From: JAZQLP01 sp045542755
GTDB taxonomy: Bacteria > Bacillota > Clostridia > Oscillospirales > UBA644
Length of the DNA: 51,422 nt
Direction: 5' to 3'
Assembly (NCBI GenBank): GCA_045542755.1
Contig: JAZQLP010000102.1
Coordinates: 1-51,422 of the forward strand
Every line of letters begins with the position of its first letter. Within the stretch, counting starts at the first letter, position 1. This document shows positions 15,626 to 23,853 of this stretch, in pieces. Made by a program: the position numbers and the translations under genes. Under the pieces are notes generated by a model. It was given only the letters and a program-made list of their open reading frames with translations. It ran no database searches and was not told the DNA's origin.

Positions 15626-15766
15626 TACCTAAACGCAAATTTCTTTATGAACTTTTTGTAAACCAATTTTCCCCTATTTTCTCCCCTTTTTCGGCCATTT
15701 AAACTGCGGTTTCCCCTATATATATTAATAGGTAGGCAACTTTCAAAAATTGCAATTTTAAGCAGT

Positions 15767-15789
15767 GAAACACACGGGCGCGTGGTTTC
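15767..15789 (-). terminator. Stem-loop downstream of ylbJ
   Basis: GAAAC-A-CACG (15767-15776) pairs with CGTG-GTTTC (15781-15789) around a GGCG loop, 9 bp with one bulge, 12 nt after the ylbJ stop. The following sequence is only moderately T-rich, so it is a weak intrinsic terminator candidate. Confidence 0.4.
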
Positions 15790-15801
15790 CTTTTTCTTTA
15801 T

Positions 15802-16782
15802 TTACAGCAACCGACCAACACAAAAAGACAATCCCGTACAAATTACAACGGTAATCCCCCGCCCCACAATATAGGGACGAATATCAAGGTTTGCCTCCTT
15901 GAGAAAACAAATCGCTTGCATATTTGCGCACAGTCCTGAAAAAGATAAAAGAAAGGCCGAAAGTACAAATCGCCAATAAATTGACGATATCCCTTCACCG
16001 AGGGCAGAAATTCCCGCAGTCAACTCAAAAAGCCCACGAAAAAGAGCTATTTTAACGGAATTATTTAAAAAGCTCCTCATCAAGCCCTCTCCCAAAGAAA
16101 GAAGAGCCGAAAAAAATATTACGAAGGAGCAAACCGTATTTACCGATTCCCAGCCTGATATACACGCCCCCGTAAATGAGGACAGAAAAGAATGCTTTTC
16201 AAGAGATCCTGATCGACTTTTGGAGCAAACAGTCCGCTCACATCCAAAAATACGACAGACAAGAGCTCCGCATATAATGGAAGAGAGAGCAAGCATGCAA
16301 AAAAGCATTACGCCTGCCAAGGGCGCATCAAAAAAGCCCCCACAAAAGGCTATTACAAAGGCAGGCGAGGGGCCGTTTGAAAAGGCCGCCCCGATTTCCG
16401 CCTCCCTCTTGGACAAAATGCCCGAACGGTACATTCCTGCTGCAGATTTGGCTCCAATGGGAAATCCCGCCACCAGCCCCGTCAACCAAAGGGCAAAAAC
16501 CTCTCCTCTTGCCCCGAAAAGAGCCTTGGAAATTGAAGAAAAAGGGCGGGAAACCCACTTGGTAAATTCCGTTTTTATAAAAAAGGAGGAAAGTACCGCA
16601 AAAGGGAAAAGGGAGGGAATAACCCCATCCACGCAAAGAGAAAGTCCGGAGGCCACTCCCGCTTTTACTTTATGGGGAAAAGCCAGAAAAAGAAGAAACA
16701 CACATCCGAAGACGGCTGTCCACAATCCTAAAGCCGACAGCCTCCCACTTTTTCGCCCACCGGCAACAAGAATTTTCTCCAA
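15802..16782 (-). CDS. ylbJ: YlbJ/SpoVV-family sporulation integral membrane protein (TTG start)
   Basis: The protein resembles YlbJ-type proteins with a nucleoside-recognition (GATE) fold: VDGVIPSLFPFAVLSSFFIK, GFPIGAKSAAGMYRSGILSK, NGPSPAFVIAFCGGFF, and LSFSGLCANMQAICFLKEAN. In Bacillus subtilis YlbJ (SpoVV) acts in the mother cell in dipicolinic acid import for the spore; the same role here is inference. About eight membrane segments are visible. I place the start at TTG 16780-16782 behind GGGGTG, giving 326 aa. The ATG at 16881 would run the gene through the pfkA promoter and a low-complexity AT-rich stretch. The gene diverges from pfkA. Confidence 0.8.
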   Translation of the reverse strand: MEKILVAGGRKSGRLSALGLWTAVFGCVFLLFLAFPHKVKAGVASGLSLCVDGVIPSLFPFAVLSSFFIKTEFTKWVSRPFSSISKALFGARGEVFALWLTGLVAGFPIGAKSAAGMYRSGILSKREAEIGAAFSNGPSPAFVIAFCGGFFDAPLAGVMLFCMLALSSIICGALVCRIFGCERTVCSKSRSGSLEKHSFLSSFTGACISGWESVNTVCSFVIFFSALLSLGEGLMRSFLNNSVKIALFRGLFELTAGISALGEGISSIYWRFVLSAFLLSFSGLCANMQAICFLKEANLDIRPYIVGRGITVVICTGLSFCVGRLL

Positions 16783-16844
16783 ATAAAAACACCCCGTAAA
16801 AAATCTAATCAAGATTAATAACGCAAAAAGCCATAAAATATTAC

Positions 16845-16872
16845 TTGTTTCTTTGATATTATATTGTATAAT
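16845..16872 (+). promoter_or_regulatory. Promoter of pfkA
   Basis: TTGTTT (16845-16850) and TATAAT (16867-16872) are 16 bp apart, with transcription predicted near 16879. The promoter would lie inside ylbJ if that gene began at 16881, an argument for the later ylbJ start. Confidence 0.55.
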
Positions 16873-16889
16873 GATGTACAAAGAAGATT

Positions 16890-16903
16890 CTGACCGCGGT
16901 CAG
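16890..16903. promoter_or_regulatory. Perfect 14-bp palindrome in the pfkA 5' leader
   Basis: CTGACCGCGGTCAG is an uninterrupted GC-rich palindrome in an AT-rich setting, at about +11 to +24 of the predicted pfkA transcript. It is placed as a repressor operator would be. With no loop it is a poor RNA hairpin, so a dimeric DNA-binding protein is the more natural reading. The regulator is not known. Confidence 0.5.
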
Positions 16904-16928
16904 ATAAAATTTAAGGATGGATAGAAAT

Positions 16929-17948
16929 ATGAAAGTATTAGGCGTACTCACCAGCGGCGGCGACAGCCAGGGCATGAACGCAGCCGTAAGAGCAGTTGTA
17001 AGAACCGCCCGCGCCCAGGGTATGAAAGTTATGGGTATCCACGACGGATACAAAGGTCTTATAGAGGGTCACGTAGAAGAACTTACCGAAACCTCTGTTT
17101 CCGACATTATAGCAAAGGGCGGCACCTTCCTCCGTACAGCCCGTTGCCTTGAATTCAAGGAAGAAGCAGGCGTACTCAAGGCTGTTGAATCCTGTAAGAA
17201 GCTTGGCATCGAGGGTATCGTTGCCATCGGCGGGGACGGCTCCTTCAGAGGCGCCCGCGATCTTTGTCTCCACGGTATCAAGTGCGTAGGCATCCCCGGC
17301 ACTATCGACAACGATATTGCTTGTTCCGAATATACCATCGGCTTTGACACCTGTCTTAACGTTTGCGTAGACTGCATTGACAGACTCAGAGATACCGCCG
17401 CATCCCACAGCCGTTGCTCCGTAGTTGAAGTTATGGGCAGAAACGCAGGTTGGGTTGCTCTTGAATCGGGCATTATGGGCGGAGCTTCCGCTATTCTCGT
17501 TCCCGAGGTTGAATTTGACCTCCAGAAGGACGTTATCGACAGAATCGAAAAGGCAAAGGCTCTCGGCAAGAACAGCTTTATCGTAGTTGTTTCCGAAGGT
17601 ATCTTCGCTAACGAAAAGTCCAACAAGAACTACGAATACGTTGTTAAAAACAATATTGCAGACGCCGATGCTCTTGCAAAGGCAATAGAAGCTGCCACCG
17701 GCGTAACCTCCAGAGGTACCGTTCTTGGACACATCCAGAGAGGCGGCGTTCCCACAGGTAAGGACAGAGCAATCGCTTCCGAAATGGGCCACTACGCAGT
17801 ATCCAAGCTCCTTGCAAACGACATCTACAACCGCGTTGTAGCAGTAAAGGACGGCAAGATTACCGATATAGACATTCTTGAAGGCCTTAACATGAAAAAG
17901 CCCTTCGACGTTGCCCGCTACGAAATGGCAAACACCGTCAACCTTTAA
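16929..17948 (+). CDS. pfkA: ATP-dependent 6-phosphofructokinase
   Basis: The enzyme phosphorylates fructose 6-phosphate at the committed step of glycolysis. From the ATG at 16929 it is 339 aa. SGGDSQGMNAAVR opens the protein, GGDGS (101-105) binds ATP, and PGTIDNDI (123-130) carries the catalytic Asp. The glycines in GGDGS and PGTID mark the ATP-using rather than pyrophosphate-using type. An in-frame ATG at 16917 lies inside the ribosome binding site (AAGGATGG) and is less likely. Followed by a 10-bp stem-loop, then the PHP gene. The length exceeds the short 320-aa Bacillus type by about 20 residues. Confidence 0.96.
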   Translation: MKVLGVLTSGGDSQGMNAAVRAVVRTARAQGMKVMGIHDGYKGLIEGHVEELTETSVSDIIAKGGTFLRTARCLEFKEEAGVLKAVESCKKLGIEGIVAIGGDGSFRGARDLCLHGIKCVGIPGTIDNDIACSEYTIGFDTCLNVCVDCIDRLRDTAASHSRCSVVEVMGRNAGWVALESGIMGGASAILVPEVEFDLQKDVIDRIEKAKALGKNSFIVVVSEGIFANEKSNKNYEYVVKNNIADADALAKAIEAATGVTSRGTVLGHIQRGGVPTGKDRAIASEMGHYAVSKLLANDIYNRVVAVKDGKITDIDILEGLNMKKPFDVARYEMANTVNL

Positions 17949-17959
17949 TCAACACAAAA

Positions 17960-17984
17960 GAGGGTGTCGTCCTGCGGCATCCTC
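17960..17984 (+). terminator. Stem-loop between pfkA and the PHP gene
   Basis: GAGGGTGTCG pairs fully with CGGCATCCTC (10 bp, two G-U pairs) around TCCTG, 11 nt after the pfkA stop. The tail TATCTTTATATT is only loosely T-rich, so partial termination or mRNA 3'-end protection is likely. Confidence 0.45.
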
Positions 17985-18013
17985 TATCTTTATATTCGAA
18001 AGGGAACAGAAAA

Positions 18014-19297
18014 ATGTTCGATTGGAAAGAAGCCCTCAATTCTCCCATTAAAGAAGAACGCATCAGCGGGGTTAAAAAGGTAAAGGAAATGATAGACAGG
18101 GGTGAACTCACCCCCGACTGCGATATGCAGGACGTAAACAATCACATACACACCACCTATTCTTTCTCCCCCTACTCCCCCTCCCGCGCAGTTGTGGAAG
18201 GCTGGAAAGCTGGCCTGAAGACCATAGGCATTATGGATCACGACAGTATAAGCGGAGCCGCAGAGTTCGTAGAAGCAGCGGAAATTCTGGGAATTGCAGC
18301 AACGGTTGGTATTGAATGTAGAGTAAGAATGGATGCTACCCCCTTCCTCTGCAACATAAACAACCCCGATCAGGCAGGAGTGGCTTACGTTTCCATTCAC
18401 GGAATCCCCCATCATCAGTTTGACAGAGTAAACGAGTTTTTCGCCCCCTACAGAGAGGCGAGAAATCTCCGTAACCGCAAGATGGCCCAAAACATCAACG
18501 CCCTCATGGCTCCCTATGGCATCACCCTTGATTTTGAAAAGGACGTTATGCCCATATCCATGACCCACGAGGGGGGCAGTATTACCGAAAGACATATCCT
18601 TTTTGCCCTGAGCCTCAAGATGATAGAAAAGGTAGGCAAGGCAGGAATAAAAGACTTCCTTACAAACACCGTAGGTCTTCCCCTTTCGGCAAAGGTTGCG
18701 GATTTCCTTTCAGACGTAGAAAACCCCTTCTTCGAATACGACCTTTTAGGCGCCCTTAAGAGCAACCTCGTATCCAGATTTTATGTGAATGCAGATGCAG
18801 AATGTCCTACCCTTGACGAGTATATCGCATTTGCCGAAGAAATCGGCGGCATCTCAGCCTACCCCTATCTGGGTGACGTGGGAGATTCTGTAACGGGTGA
18901 CAAAAAGGCACAGAAGTTCGAGGACTCCTTCCTCGACGAGCTTTTTGAATTTCTCAAAGAAAAGGGCGTAAGAGCCATTACCTATATGCCCTCCCGTAAT
19001 ACCAAGGCACAGCTTGAAAGAGTACAGGCTTTGGCAGATAGTCTGGGCTTTTTCAAGATAAGCGGCGAGGATATAAACTCCCCCCGTCAGAACTTTATCT
19101 GCTACGCTCAGCGTGACGAGATGTTCACTCCCCTCTACGACGCGGCTTGGGCTCTTATCGGCCACGAGCAGACTGCCACAGAAGACCCCGAAAAGGGATT
19201 CTTCTCCCCCGACACAATAAAGGCATTCCCGACTATAGCCGAAAGAACGGCTTACTTTGCAAAGCTGGCAAAGGGCAAATACGGAGCCGATAAATAG
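18014..19297 (+). CDS. PHP-domain metal-dependent phosphoesterase
   Basis: The 427-aa protein has the PHP motif set: NHIHTTYSFSPYSPS with His44 and His46, DHDS at 75-78, Glu101 (GIECR), and later a histidine in HEGGS. PHP domains coordinate two or three metals and hydrolyse phosphate esters; they occur in histidinol phosphatases, nuclease-like YciV/TrpH proteins and DNA polymerases. The large C-terminal part (about residues 240-427) is not one I can name. Substrate is unknown. It follows pfkA by 65 nt and may be cotranscribed, but no functional link to glycolysis is shown. Confidence 0.85.
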   Translation: MFDWKEALNSPIKEERISGVKKVKEMIDRGELTPDCDMQDVNNHIHTTYSFSPYSPSRAVVEGWKAGLKTIGIMDHDSISGAAEFVEAAEILGIAATVGIECRVRMDATPFLCNINNPDQAGVAYVSIHGIPHHQFDRVNEFFAPYREARNLRNRKMAQNINALMAPYGITLDFEKDVMPISMTHEGGSITERHILFALSLKMIEKVGKAGIKDFLTNTVGLPLSAKVADFLSDVENPFFEYDLLGALKSNLVSRFYVNADAECPTLDEYIAFAEEIGGISAYPYLGDVGDSVTGDKKAQKFEDSFLDELFEFLKEKGVRAITYMPSRNTKAQLERVQALADSLGFFKISGEDINSPRQNFICYAQRDEMFTPLYDAAWALIGHEQTATEDPEKGFFSPDTIKAFPTIAERTAYFAKLAKGKYGADK

Positions 19298-19336
19298 GTT
19301 ACTTTGGGCTTTTTTATGAATATACGCCCCTAACTA

Positions 19337-19365
19337 TTGAAAAACACCAACGAATGTGTTATTAT
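19337..19365 (+). promoter_or_regulatory. Promoter of asnS
   Basis: TTGAAA (19337-19342) and TATTAT (19360-19365) are separated by 17 bp; a TATAAT follows immediately downstream and could shift the start. Confidence 0.55.
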
Positions 19366-19382
19366 ATAATGTATATTATATT

Positions 19383-19416
19383 GCTTTATCAGAATAAAGC
19401 ATAGGGTAAACCCCTA
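19383..19416 (+). promoter_or_regulatory. Two tandem hairpins in the asnS 5' leader
   Basis: GCTTTAT-CAGA-ATAAAGC (19383-19400, 7 bp) is followed by TAGGG-TAAAC-CCCTA (19402-19416, 5 bp). The leader is too short for a T-box and has no T-box sequence (AGGGTGG-like), so tRNA-sensing control is not supported. Confidence 0.4.
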
Positions 19417-19442
19417 AATTTACGAAAGGACAGGTCGCACCA

Positions 19443-20837
19443 ATGAAAAGAGTTACCGTTAAGGAAATCTTCTCTGCACCCGAAAGCTTTGCAGGTAAAG
19501 AAATTACCGTTGCAGGCTGGGCAAGAACAATCAGAGACTCCAAGGCCTTCGGCTTTATTGAGCTCAACGACGGAAGTTATTTCAAATCCGTACAGATAGT
19601 ATTTGAAGAGGCTAAAATAAATAATTACAAGCAGATTGCGAAGCTCAACGTAGGCTCTGCGGTAGCAGTTACGGGCGTTGTTGTAATGACTCCCGAAAAC
19701 AAGCAGCCCTTTGAAATCAAGGCTACGACTGTGGAAGTAAAGGGAGAATCCACCCCCGATTATCCTCTCCAGAAAAAGAGACATTCCATGGAGTTTCTCC
19801 GTGAGAAAGCATATCTCCGTCCCAGAACCAATACCTTCTCCGCAGTATTCAGAGTTCGTTCCGTTGCCGCATACGCAATCCACGAATTCTTTAACAGCAG
19901 AGGATTCGTATACGTTCACACTCCCCTTATCACCTGCGCTGACTGTGAAGGCGCCGGCGAAACCTTCAAGGTTACAACTATGGACTTTGACAATCCTCCC
20001 AAGACAGAGGACGGCAAGGTAGACTACTCCAAGGACTTCTTCGGCAAATCCGCAAACCTCACAGTTTCAGGTCAGCTTAACGCCGAGACCTACGCCCTTG
20101 CATTCGGTAAGATATACACCTTCGGTCCCACCTTCAGAGCTGAAAACTCCAACACCGCCCGTCACGCGGCAGAGTTCTGGATGATAGAGCCCGAAATCGC
20201 ATTTGCAGACCTTAACGATGATATCGAGCTTGCAACCGATATGATAAAGTACGTTATCAACACCGTTATGGAAAAGTGCGCTCCCGAAATCGAGTTCTTC
20301 AACTCCTTCGTTGACAAGGGTCTTATTGAGCGCCTTACCCACGTCGCAACCTCCGACTTCGGCAGAGTTACCTATACCGAAGCCGTAGAAATACTCAAGA
20401 AGAACAACGAAAACTTCGAATACAAGGTTGAATGGGGCTCCGACCTCCAGACCGAGCACGAAAGATACCTCACCGAGCAGGTATTCAAGCGTCCCGTATT
20501 CGTTACCGACTATCCCAAGGAAATCAAAGCCTTCTATATGCGCTTAAACGACGACGGCAAGACCGTTGCCGCAACCGACCTTCTCGTTCCCGGTATCGGA
20601 GAGATAATCGGCGGGAGCCAGAGAGAAGAGCGTCTTGACTACCTCATGGCCGCATACGAGCGTATGGGACTTAAGCCCGAGGATTACTGGTGGTACACCG
20701 ACCTCCGTAAGTACGGCGGCGTAGAACACGCAGGCTTCGGTCTTGGCTTTGAAAGACTCATTATGTACCTTACCGGTATGAGCAACATCAGAGACGTTAT
20801 TCCCTTCCCCAGAACAGTTGGCAACGCACAATACTAA
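19443..20837 (+). CDS. asnS: Asparaginyl-tRNA synthetase
   Basis: The 464-aa class IIb synthetase charges tRNA-Asn. It has an N-terminal OB-fold anticodon-binding domain (VAGWARTIRDSKAFGFIELN). Class II motif 2 is seen in TFRAENSNTARHAAEFWMIE and motif 3 in GFGLGFERLIMYLTGMSNIR. The ending DVIPFPRTVGNAQY is typical of AsnS rather than AspS. A direct AsnS means asparagine need not be made on the tRNA. It starts with ATG behind AAAGGA and has its own promoter. The next gene follows after 27 nt with no terminator, so the two are probably cotranscribed. Confidence 0.97.
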   Translation: MKRVTVKEIFSAPESFAGKEITVAGWARTIRDSKAFGFIELNDGSYFKSVQIVFEEAKINNYKQIAKLNVGSAVAVTGVVVMTPENKQPFEIKATTVEVKGESTPDYPLQKKRHSMEFLREKAYLRPRTNTFSAVFRVRSVAAYAIHEFFNSRGFVYVHTPLITCADCEGAGETFKVTTMDFDNPPKTEDGKVDYSKDFFGKSANLTVSGQLNAETYALAFGKIYTFGPTFRAENSNTARHAAEFWMIEPEIAFADLNDDIELATDMIKYVINTVMEKCAPEIEFFNSFVDKGLIERLTHVATSDFGRVTYTEAVEILKKNNENFEYKVEWGSDLQTEHERYLTEQVFKRPVFVTDYPKEIKAFYMRLNDDGKTVAATDLLVPGIGEIIGGSQREERLDYLMAAYERMGLKPEDYWWYTDLRKYGGVEHAGFGLGFERLIMYLTGMSNIRDVIPFPRTVGNAQY

Positions 20838-20864
20838 AATATAAATTAACTAAGAATTGGACTG

Positions 20865-22151
20865 ATGATTCAGATGATAAAAAATCTGAGCAAAGAAGCT
20901 CTTAAGGAATATTATCAGGAGCTTAAAAACAAATACGAAGAATACAAGGCTATGGGTCTTAGACTGGATATGTCCAGAGGTAAGCCCTGTCAGGAACAGC
21001 TTGACCTTTCGGCAAAGATCCTTACGGTTCTTAACGACAGCGAAGACTGCATCTCCAAAGACGGTACCGACTGCCGTAATTACGGCGTTCTTGCAGGTAT
21101 CGTTGAAGCAAGAGAGATGTTTGCAGAGCTGTTTGACGTTGAGGTGGAAGAAACCATCGTTGGCGGCAACAGTAGCCTTAACATGATCTACGACACCGTT
21201 TGCAGAGCAATGCTCTTCGGTGTTTACGGGGGCGAGAAGCCCTGGGGTCAGCAGGGCGAGATCAAGTTCCTCTGCCCCGTTCCCGGATACGATAGACACT
21301 TCGCTATCTGCGAAGCCTTCGGGATCAAGATGATAAACGTTCCCATGACGTCCACCGGTCCCGATATGAAGATAGTTAAGGAATACGTTGAGTCCGACCC
21401 CCAGATAAAGGGTATTTGGTGCGTTCCCAAGTATTCCAATCCCGACGGTATCACATATTCCGCAGACACGGTAATGGCCCTTGTAGACCTTGAGCCTGCC
21501 GCACCCGACTTCAGAATATTCTGGGATAATGCCTATGCGGTACATTACTTTGCCGACGAGGACGACAAGCTTGTAGAAATAATGAACGAGCTCAAGAAGC
21601 GCGGTAAGGAAGATATGCTCTTTATGTATACCTCCACCTCCAAGGTTTCCTACCCCGGCGCGGGCGTAGGTGCTATGGCCGCTTCCAAGAACAACGTTCA
21701 GCTTATTCTTAAGCAGATGATGCCCCAGTGCATCGGTCCTGACAAACTTAATCAGCTCCGCCACGTACGTTATTTCAAGGACGCGACGGGCTACAAGCAG
21801 TACATGAAAAAGCACGCAGCTATTCTCCGTCCCAGATTCGAAACGGTTCTTGAAACCCTTAAAAGAGAGCTTGGCGGCGAAGATATTGCCCACTGGATAG
21901 AGCCTAACGGCGGTTACTTCGTATCCCTTTACGTTATGGAAGGCTGTGCAAAGAGGGTTGTTTCCCTTCTTGCAGAAGCGGGCGTTAAGATGACCTCCGC
22001 GGGTGCTACCTATCCCTACGGAAAGGACCCCTACGACAGCAATATCCGTATTGCTCCCACCTATCCCACCACCGACGAGCTTCACACAGCAATGGATATG
22101 CTCTGTCTGTGCGTAAAGATGGCGGCAGCAGAAAAGCTTTTGGAAAAATAA
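20865..22151 (+). CDS. Aspartate aminotransferase, MocR-like fold type I (AspT clade)
   Basis: The 428-aa PLP enzyme matches the putative aspartate aminotransferase clade (MSRGKPCQEQLDLS at 36-49). SNPDG (191-195), DNAY (221-224) and the PLP lysine in TSTSKVSYPGAG (Lys260) are present. It should move amino groups between aspartate or glutamate and their keto acids. Placement directly after asnS suggests a shared aspartate/asparagine pool theme, though that is inference. A second in-frame ATG at 20874 is possible as the start because no strong ribosome binding site fits the first. A bidirectional terminator follows. Confidence 0.88.
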   Translation: MIQMIKNLSKEALKEYYQELKNKYEEYKAMGLRLDMSRGKPCQEQLDLSAKILTVLNDSEDCISKDGTDCRNYGVLAGIVEAREMFAELFDVEVEETIVGGNSSLNMIYDTVCRAMLFGVYGGEKPWGQQGEIKFLCPVPGYDRHFAICEAFGIKMINVPMTSTGPDMKIVKEYVESDPQIKGIWCVPKYSNPDGITYSADTVMALVDLEPAAPDFRIFWDNAYAVHYFADEDDKLVEIMNELKKRGKEDMLFMYTSTSKVSYPGAGVGAMAASKNNVQLILKQMMPQCIGPDKLNQLRHVRYFKDATGYKQYMKKHAAILRPRFETVLETLKRELGGEDIAHWIEPNGGYFVSLYVMEGCAKRVVSLLAEAGVKMTSAGATYPYGKDPYDSNIRIAPTYPTTDELHTAMDMLCLCVKMAAAEKLLEK

Positions 22152-22166
22152 ATTTCCCATAAAAAT

Positions 22167-22193
22167 AAGAACAAGCCTTTTGGCTTGTTCTTT
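22167..22193. terminator. Bidirectional intrinsic terminator
   Basis: AAGAACAAGCC pairs with GGCTTGTTCTT around TTTT, flanked by TTTATTTTTT on one side and, in reverse, TTATTTTTAT. It serves the aminotransferase (plus) and the 91-aa gene (minus). Confidence 0.85.
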
Positions 22194-22206
22194 ATTTTTT
22201 GCTTCT

Positions 22207-22482
22207 TTATTTCTTTCCGAAAAGGCCGCCAAGCTTACCTACTATATTGCCAAGGCCGCCCTCTTTTACGTCGTCAACAAAGCCGGCTACTTTTTCAGCG
22301 GTCAGCTTTGCTTTAATAAGCTCGATAAGCTTCTCCACCTGATCATCGGGAAGATCAATGCCTATAAGCTTTTCAAGAGTTTTTACGGGTTCTTTTTGGA
22401 AACCGTCAAGAAGCTCTTTGCTGTCCTTTATTTTTTCTACGATCTCTTCTGCCTTTGCTTTAAGAGTGTTAAGGTCTGCCAT
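22207..22482 (-). CDS. Small helical protein with C-terminal Gly-Gly and cationic tail
   Basis: The 91-aa protein is not a family I can name. Residues 1-66 are strongly helical and acidic/basic (FQKEPVKTLEKLIGIDLPDD), with a pattern loosely like NHLP/Nif11 leader regions. It then reads VDDVKEGG and ends in a short glycine-rich cationic amphipathic stretch, LGNIVGKLGGLFGKK. Cleavage after the first Gly-Gly (residues 75-76) would release that 15-residue peptide, but no peptidase-transporter or maturase is nearby. It lies 24 nt after the kinase and is probably in the same transcript. A cytosolic structural role is equally possible. Confidence 0.6.
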   Translation of the reverse strand: MADLNTLKAKAEEIVEKIKDSKELLDGFQKEPVKTLEKLIGIDLPDDQVEKLIELIKAKLTAEKVAGFVDDVKEGGLGNIVGKLGGLFGKK

Positions 22483-22506
22483 AATTGTTGTCCGCCTTTC
22501 ATAATG

Positions 22507-23853
22507 TCATATATTGTAGCAAGAATCAGCCTTCTTTAAATCACTTTTTCTTGCGTATGCACTTATTGCCGTTTTTGCCGCACCAACTGCCCCTTCGGAA
22601 TCAATAACAGTCAGACGAACAGGAAGAGAATATCTGTCCTTTACCACGTCCACAAAGGCGGGACACTTGCGGGCAAGGTTACCCGTAAGAACTATACCGT
22701 CAAAGCCTCCCACCTTGAGGAATTGCTCGTAATAGGGGTGTAACTCCTCTGCAATACCTTCAAGAACCGAATATGTCAGTCTGTCGGGGGTAAAGGATTC
22801 GGCGTAAAGATTATTTATTGTCCCCCTCTTAAAGGGTTCCTTGCGGGTGCCTACAAAACATGTGGAGGTAACAGGCCTGGGTTCACCCTTCTTTTCAAAG
22901 GTGTCCATGGTATGGTATATCTCTTCAGCGGTTTTCTCAATACCAAAAGAAGAAAGAACCTTTCGGAAAAACTCGTTGAGAGCCGCATATGCCGCACCGC
23001 AGCATAAGGATGATGCGGTATATATATACTGGTTGTCAAAATAGGGTCTTATTTCTGTGTTTTCGTCCACGTCTACGGCGTTTTTCATAACGCAGGATAT
23101 CTGACCGCCAGTACCAACGTTGAGGATCATCTCATTCTCGGTAGCTCCCGAACCGTAAAGAGCCGCCTGGCTGTCGCCAACGGCACAGCAGACGTAAACT
23201 CCGCTATCGGTCTTGCCTATAACGGTAACGTCGGCAGATACGTCGGGAAGAAGTGAAGCCTCAATATCCAACATTTCAAGAGAATCGGTATCAAAAGCAT
23301 CCCTTGCTATGTCGTAAAGGCCTAGACTTGCGGCGTTGGTGGGGTGAATGGGGCATTCTGTTCTGTTTGCAATCTGCATAGCAACGTAATCGCCTATGGT
23401 GCAGATCTTATCGTATTCAGCGGGGAGCAGACCTTTATCAGCGAGGTAGAAATGGGTGCAAAGACCGTATCCCGAAAATACCTTATACCCTGTTCTGAAG
23501 CTGATATATTCTGCATAGGTCATGCCGCCTCTGTATATTTCGTTTCCGCAGGCATCCTGCCAGGTATACAGGGGAGACACGGCCTTTCCCTTATTGGTAT
23601 AAAGTATGCCGTGCATCTGACAGCAGATTCCTATACAGTCGGGGGAATCCTTACCTTCAGACTCGGACAGAAGCGCGTCAAGATTTTCCTTAACTATCTC
23701 CGCTATTCTTTCGGGGGATTGCAGACTGTGGGGCGCAGAAGCCGAAAGGGTAGCATCATTCCTTACGGAAAATTCCTTGAGAAGCTTTGCGCTATTGCTG
23801 ATTTTTACAAATGATATCGTCGTAGTACCGATGTCTATGCCGATATAACTCAC
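22507..23853 (-). CDS. FGGY-family carbohydrate kinase, sedoheptulokinase-like (GTG start)
   Basis: The 448-aa protein has the FGGY ATPase fold: IGIDIGTTTISFVKI at the N-terminus (phosphate 1), ICCQMHGILYTNKGKAVSPL and LYTWQDACG near residues 75-105, MILNVGTGGQISCVM (phosphate 2), and DGIVLTGNLARKCPAFVDVV (adenosine). The QMHGI..SPLYTWQD block is typical of sedoheptulokinases, which make sedoheptulose 7-phosphate; xylulokinase-type specificity cannot be excluded. The GTG start directly abuts the MATE stop (TAAGTG), with GAGG as ribosome binding site in the MATE gene, so they are coupled. Confidence 0.8.
   Translation of the reverse strand: MSYIGIDIGTTTISFVKISNSAKLLKEFSVRNDATLSASAPHSLQSPERIAEIVKENLDALLSESEGKDSPDCIGICCQMHGILYTNKGKAVSPLYTWQDACGNEIYRGGMTYAEYISFRTGYKVFSGYGLCTHFYLADKGLLPAEYDKICTIGDYVAMQIANRTECPIHPTNAASLGLYDIARDAFDTDSLEMLDIEASLLPDVSADVTVIGKTDSGVYVCCAVGDSQAALYGSGATENEMILNVGTGGQISCVMKNAVDVDENTEIRPYFDNQYIYTASSLCCGAAYAALNEFFRKVLSSFGIEKTAEEIYHTMDTFEKKGEPRPVTSTCFVGTRKEPFKRGTINNLYAESFTPDRLTYSVLEGIAEELHPYYEQFLKVGGFDGIVLTGNLARKCPAFVDVVKDRYSLPVRLTVIDSEGAVGAAKTAISAYARKSDLKKADSCYNI

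Noticed and set aside
16220..16786. 188-aa open frame on the plus strand
   Set aside because: Antisense to ylbJ and rich in Lys/Pro/Ala low-complexity sequence; ylbJ has membrane segments and family motifs.
15802..16881. ATG at 16881 as start of ylbJ
   Set aside because: It would place the pfkA promoter inside the gene and has no ribosome binding site; TTG at 16782 has GGGGTG at the right distance.
19298..19442. T-box leader before asnS
   Set aside because: Too short and lacks the T-box sequence and specifier stem; only two small hairpins are seen.
20850..22232. 460-aa open frame on the minus strand
   Set aside because: Antisense to the aminotransferase gene, which has all PLP motifs; the long frame is a by-product of codon use.
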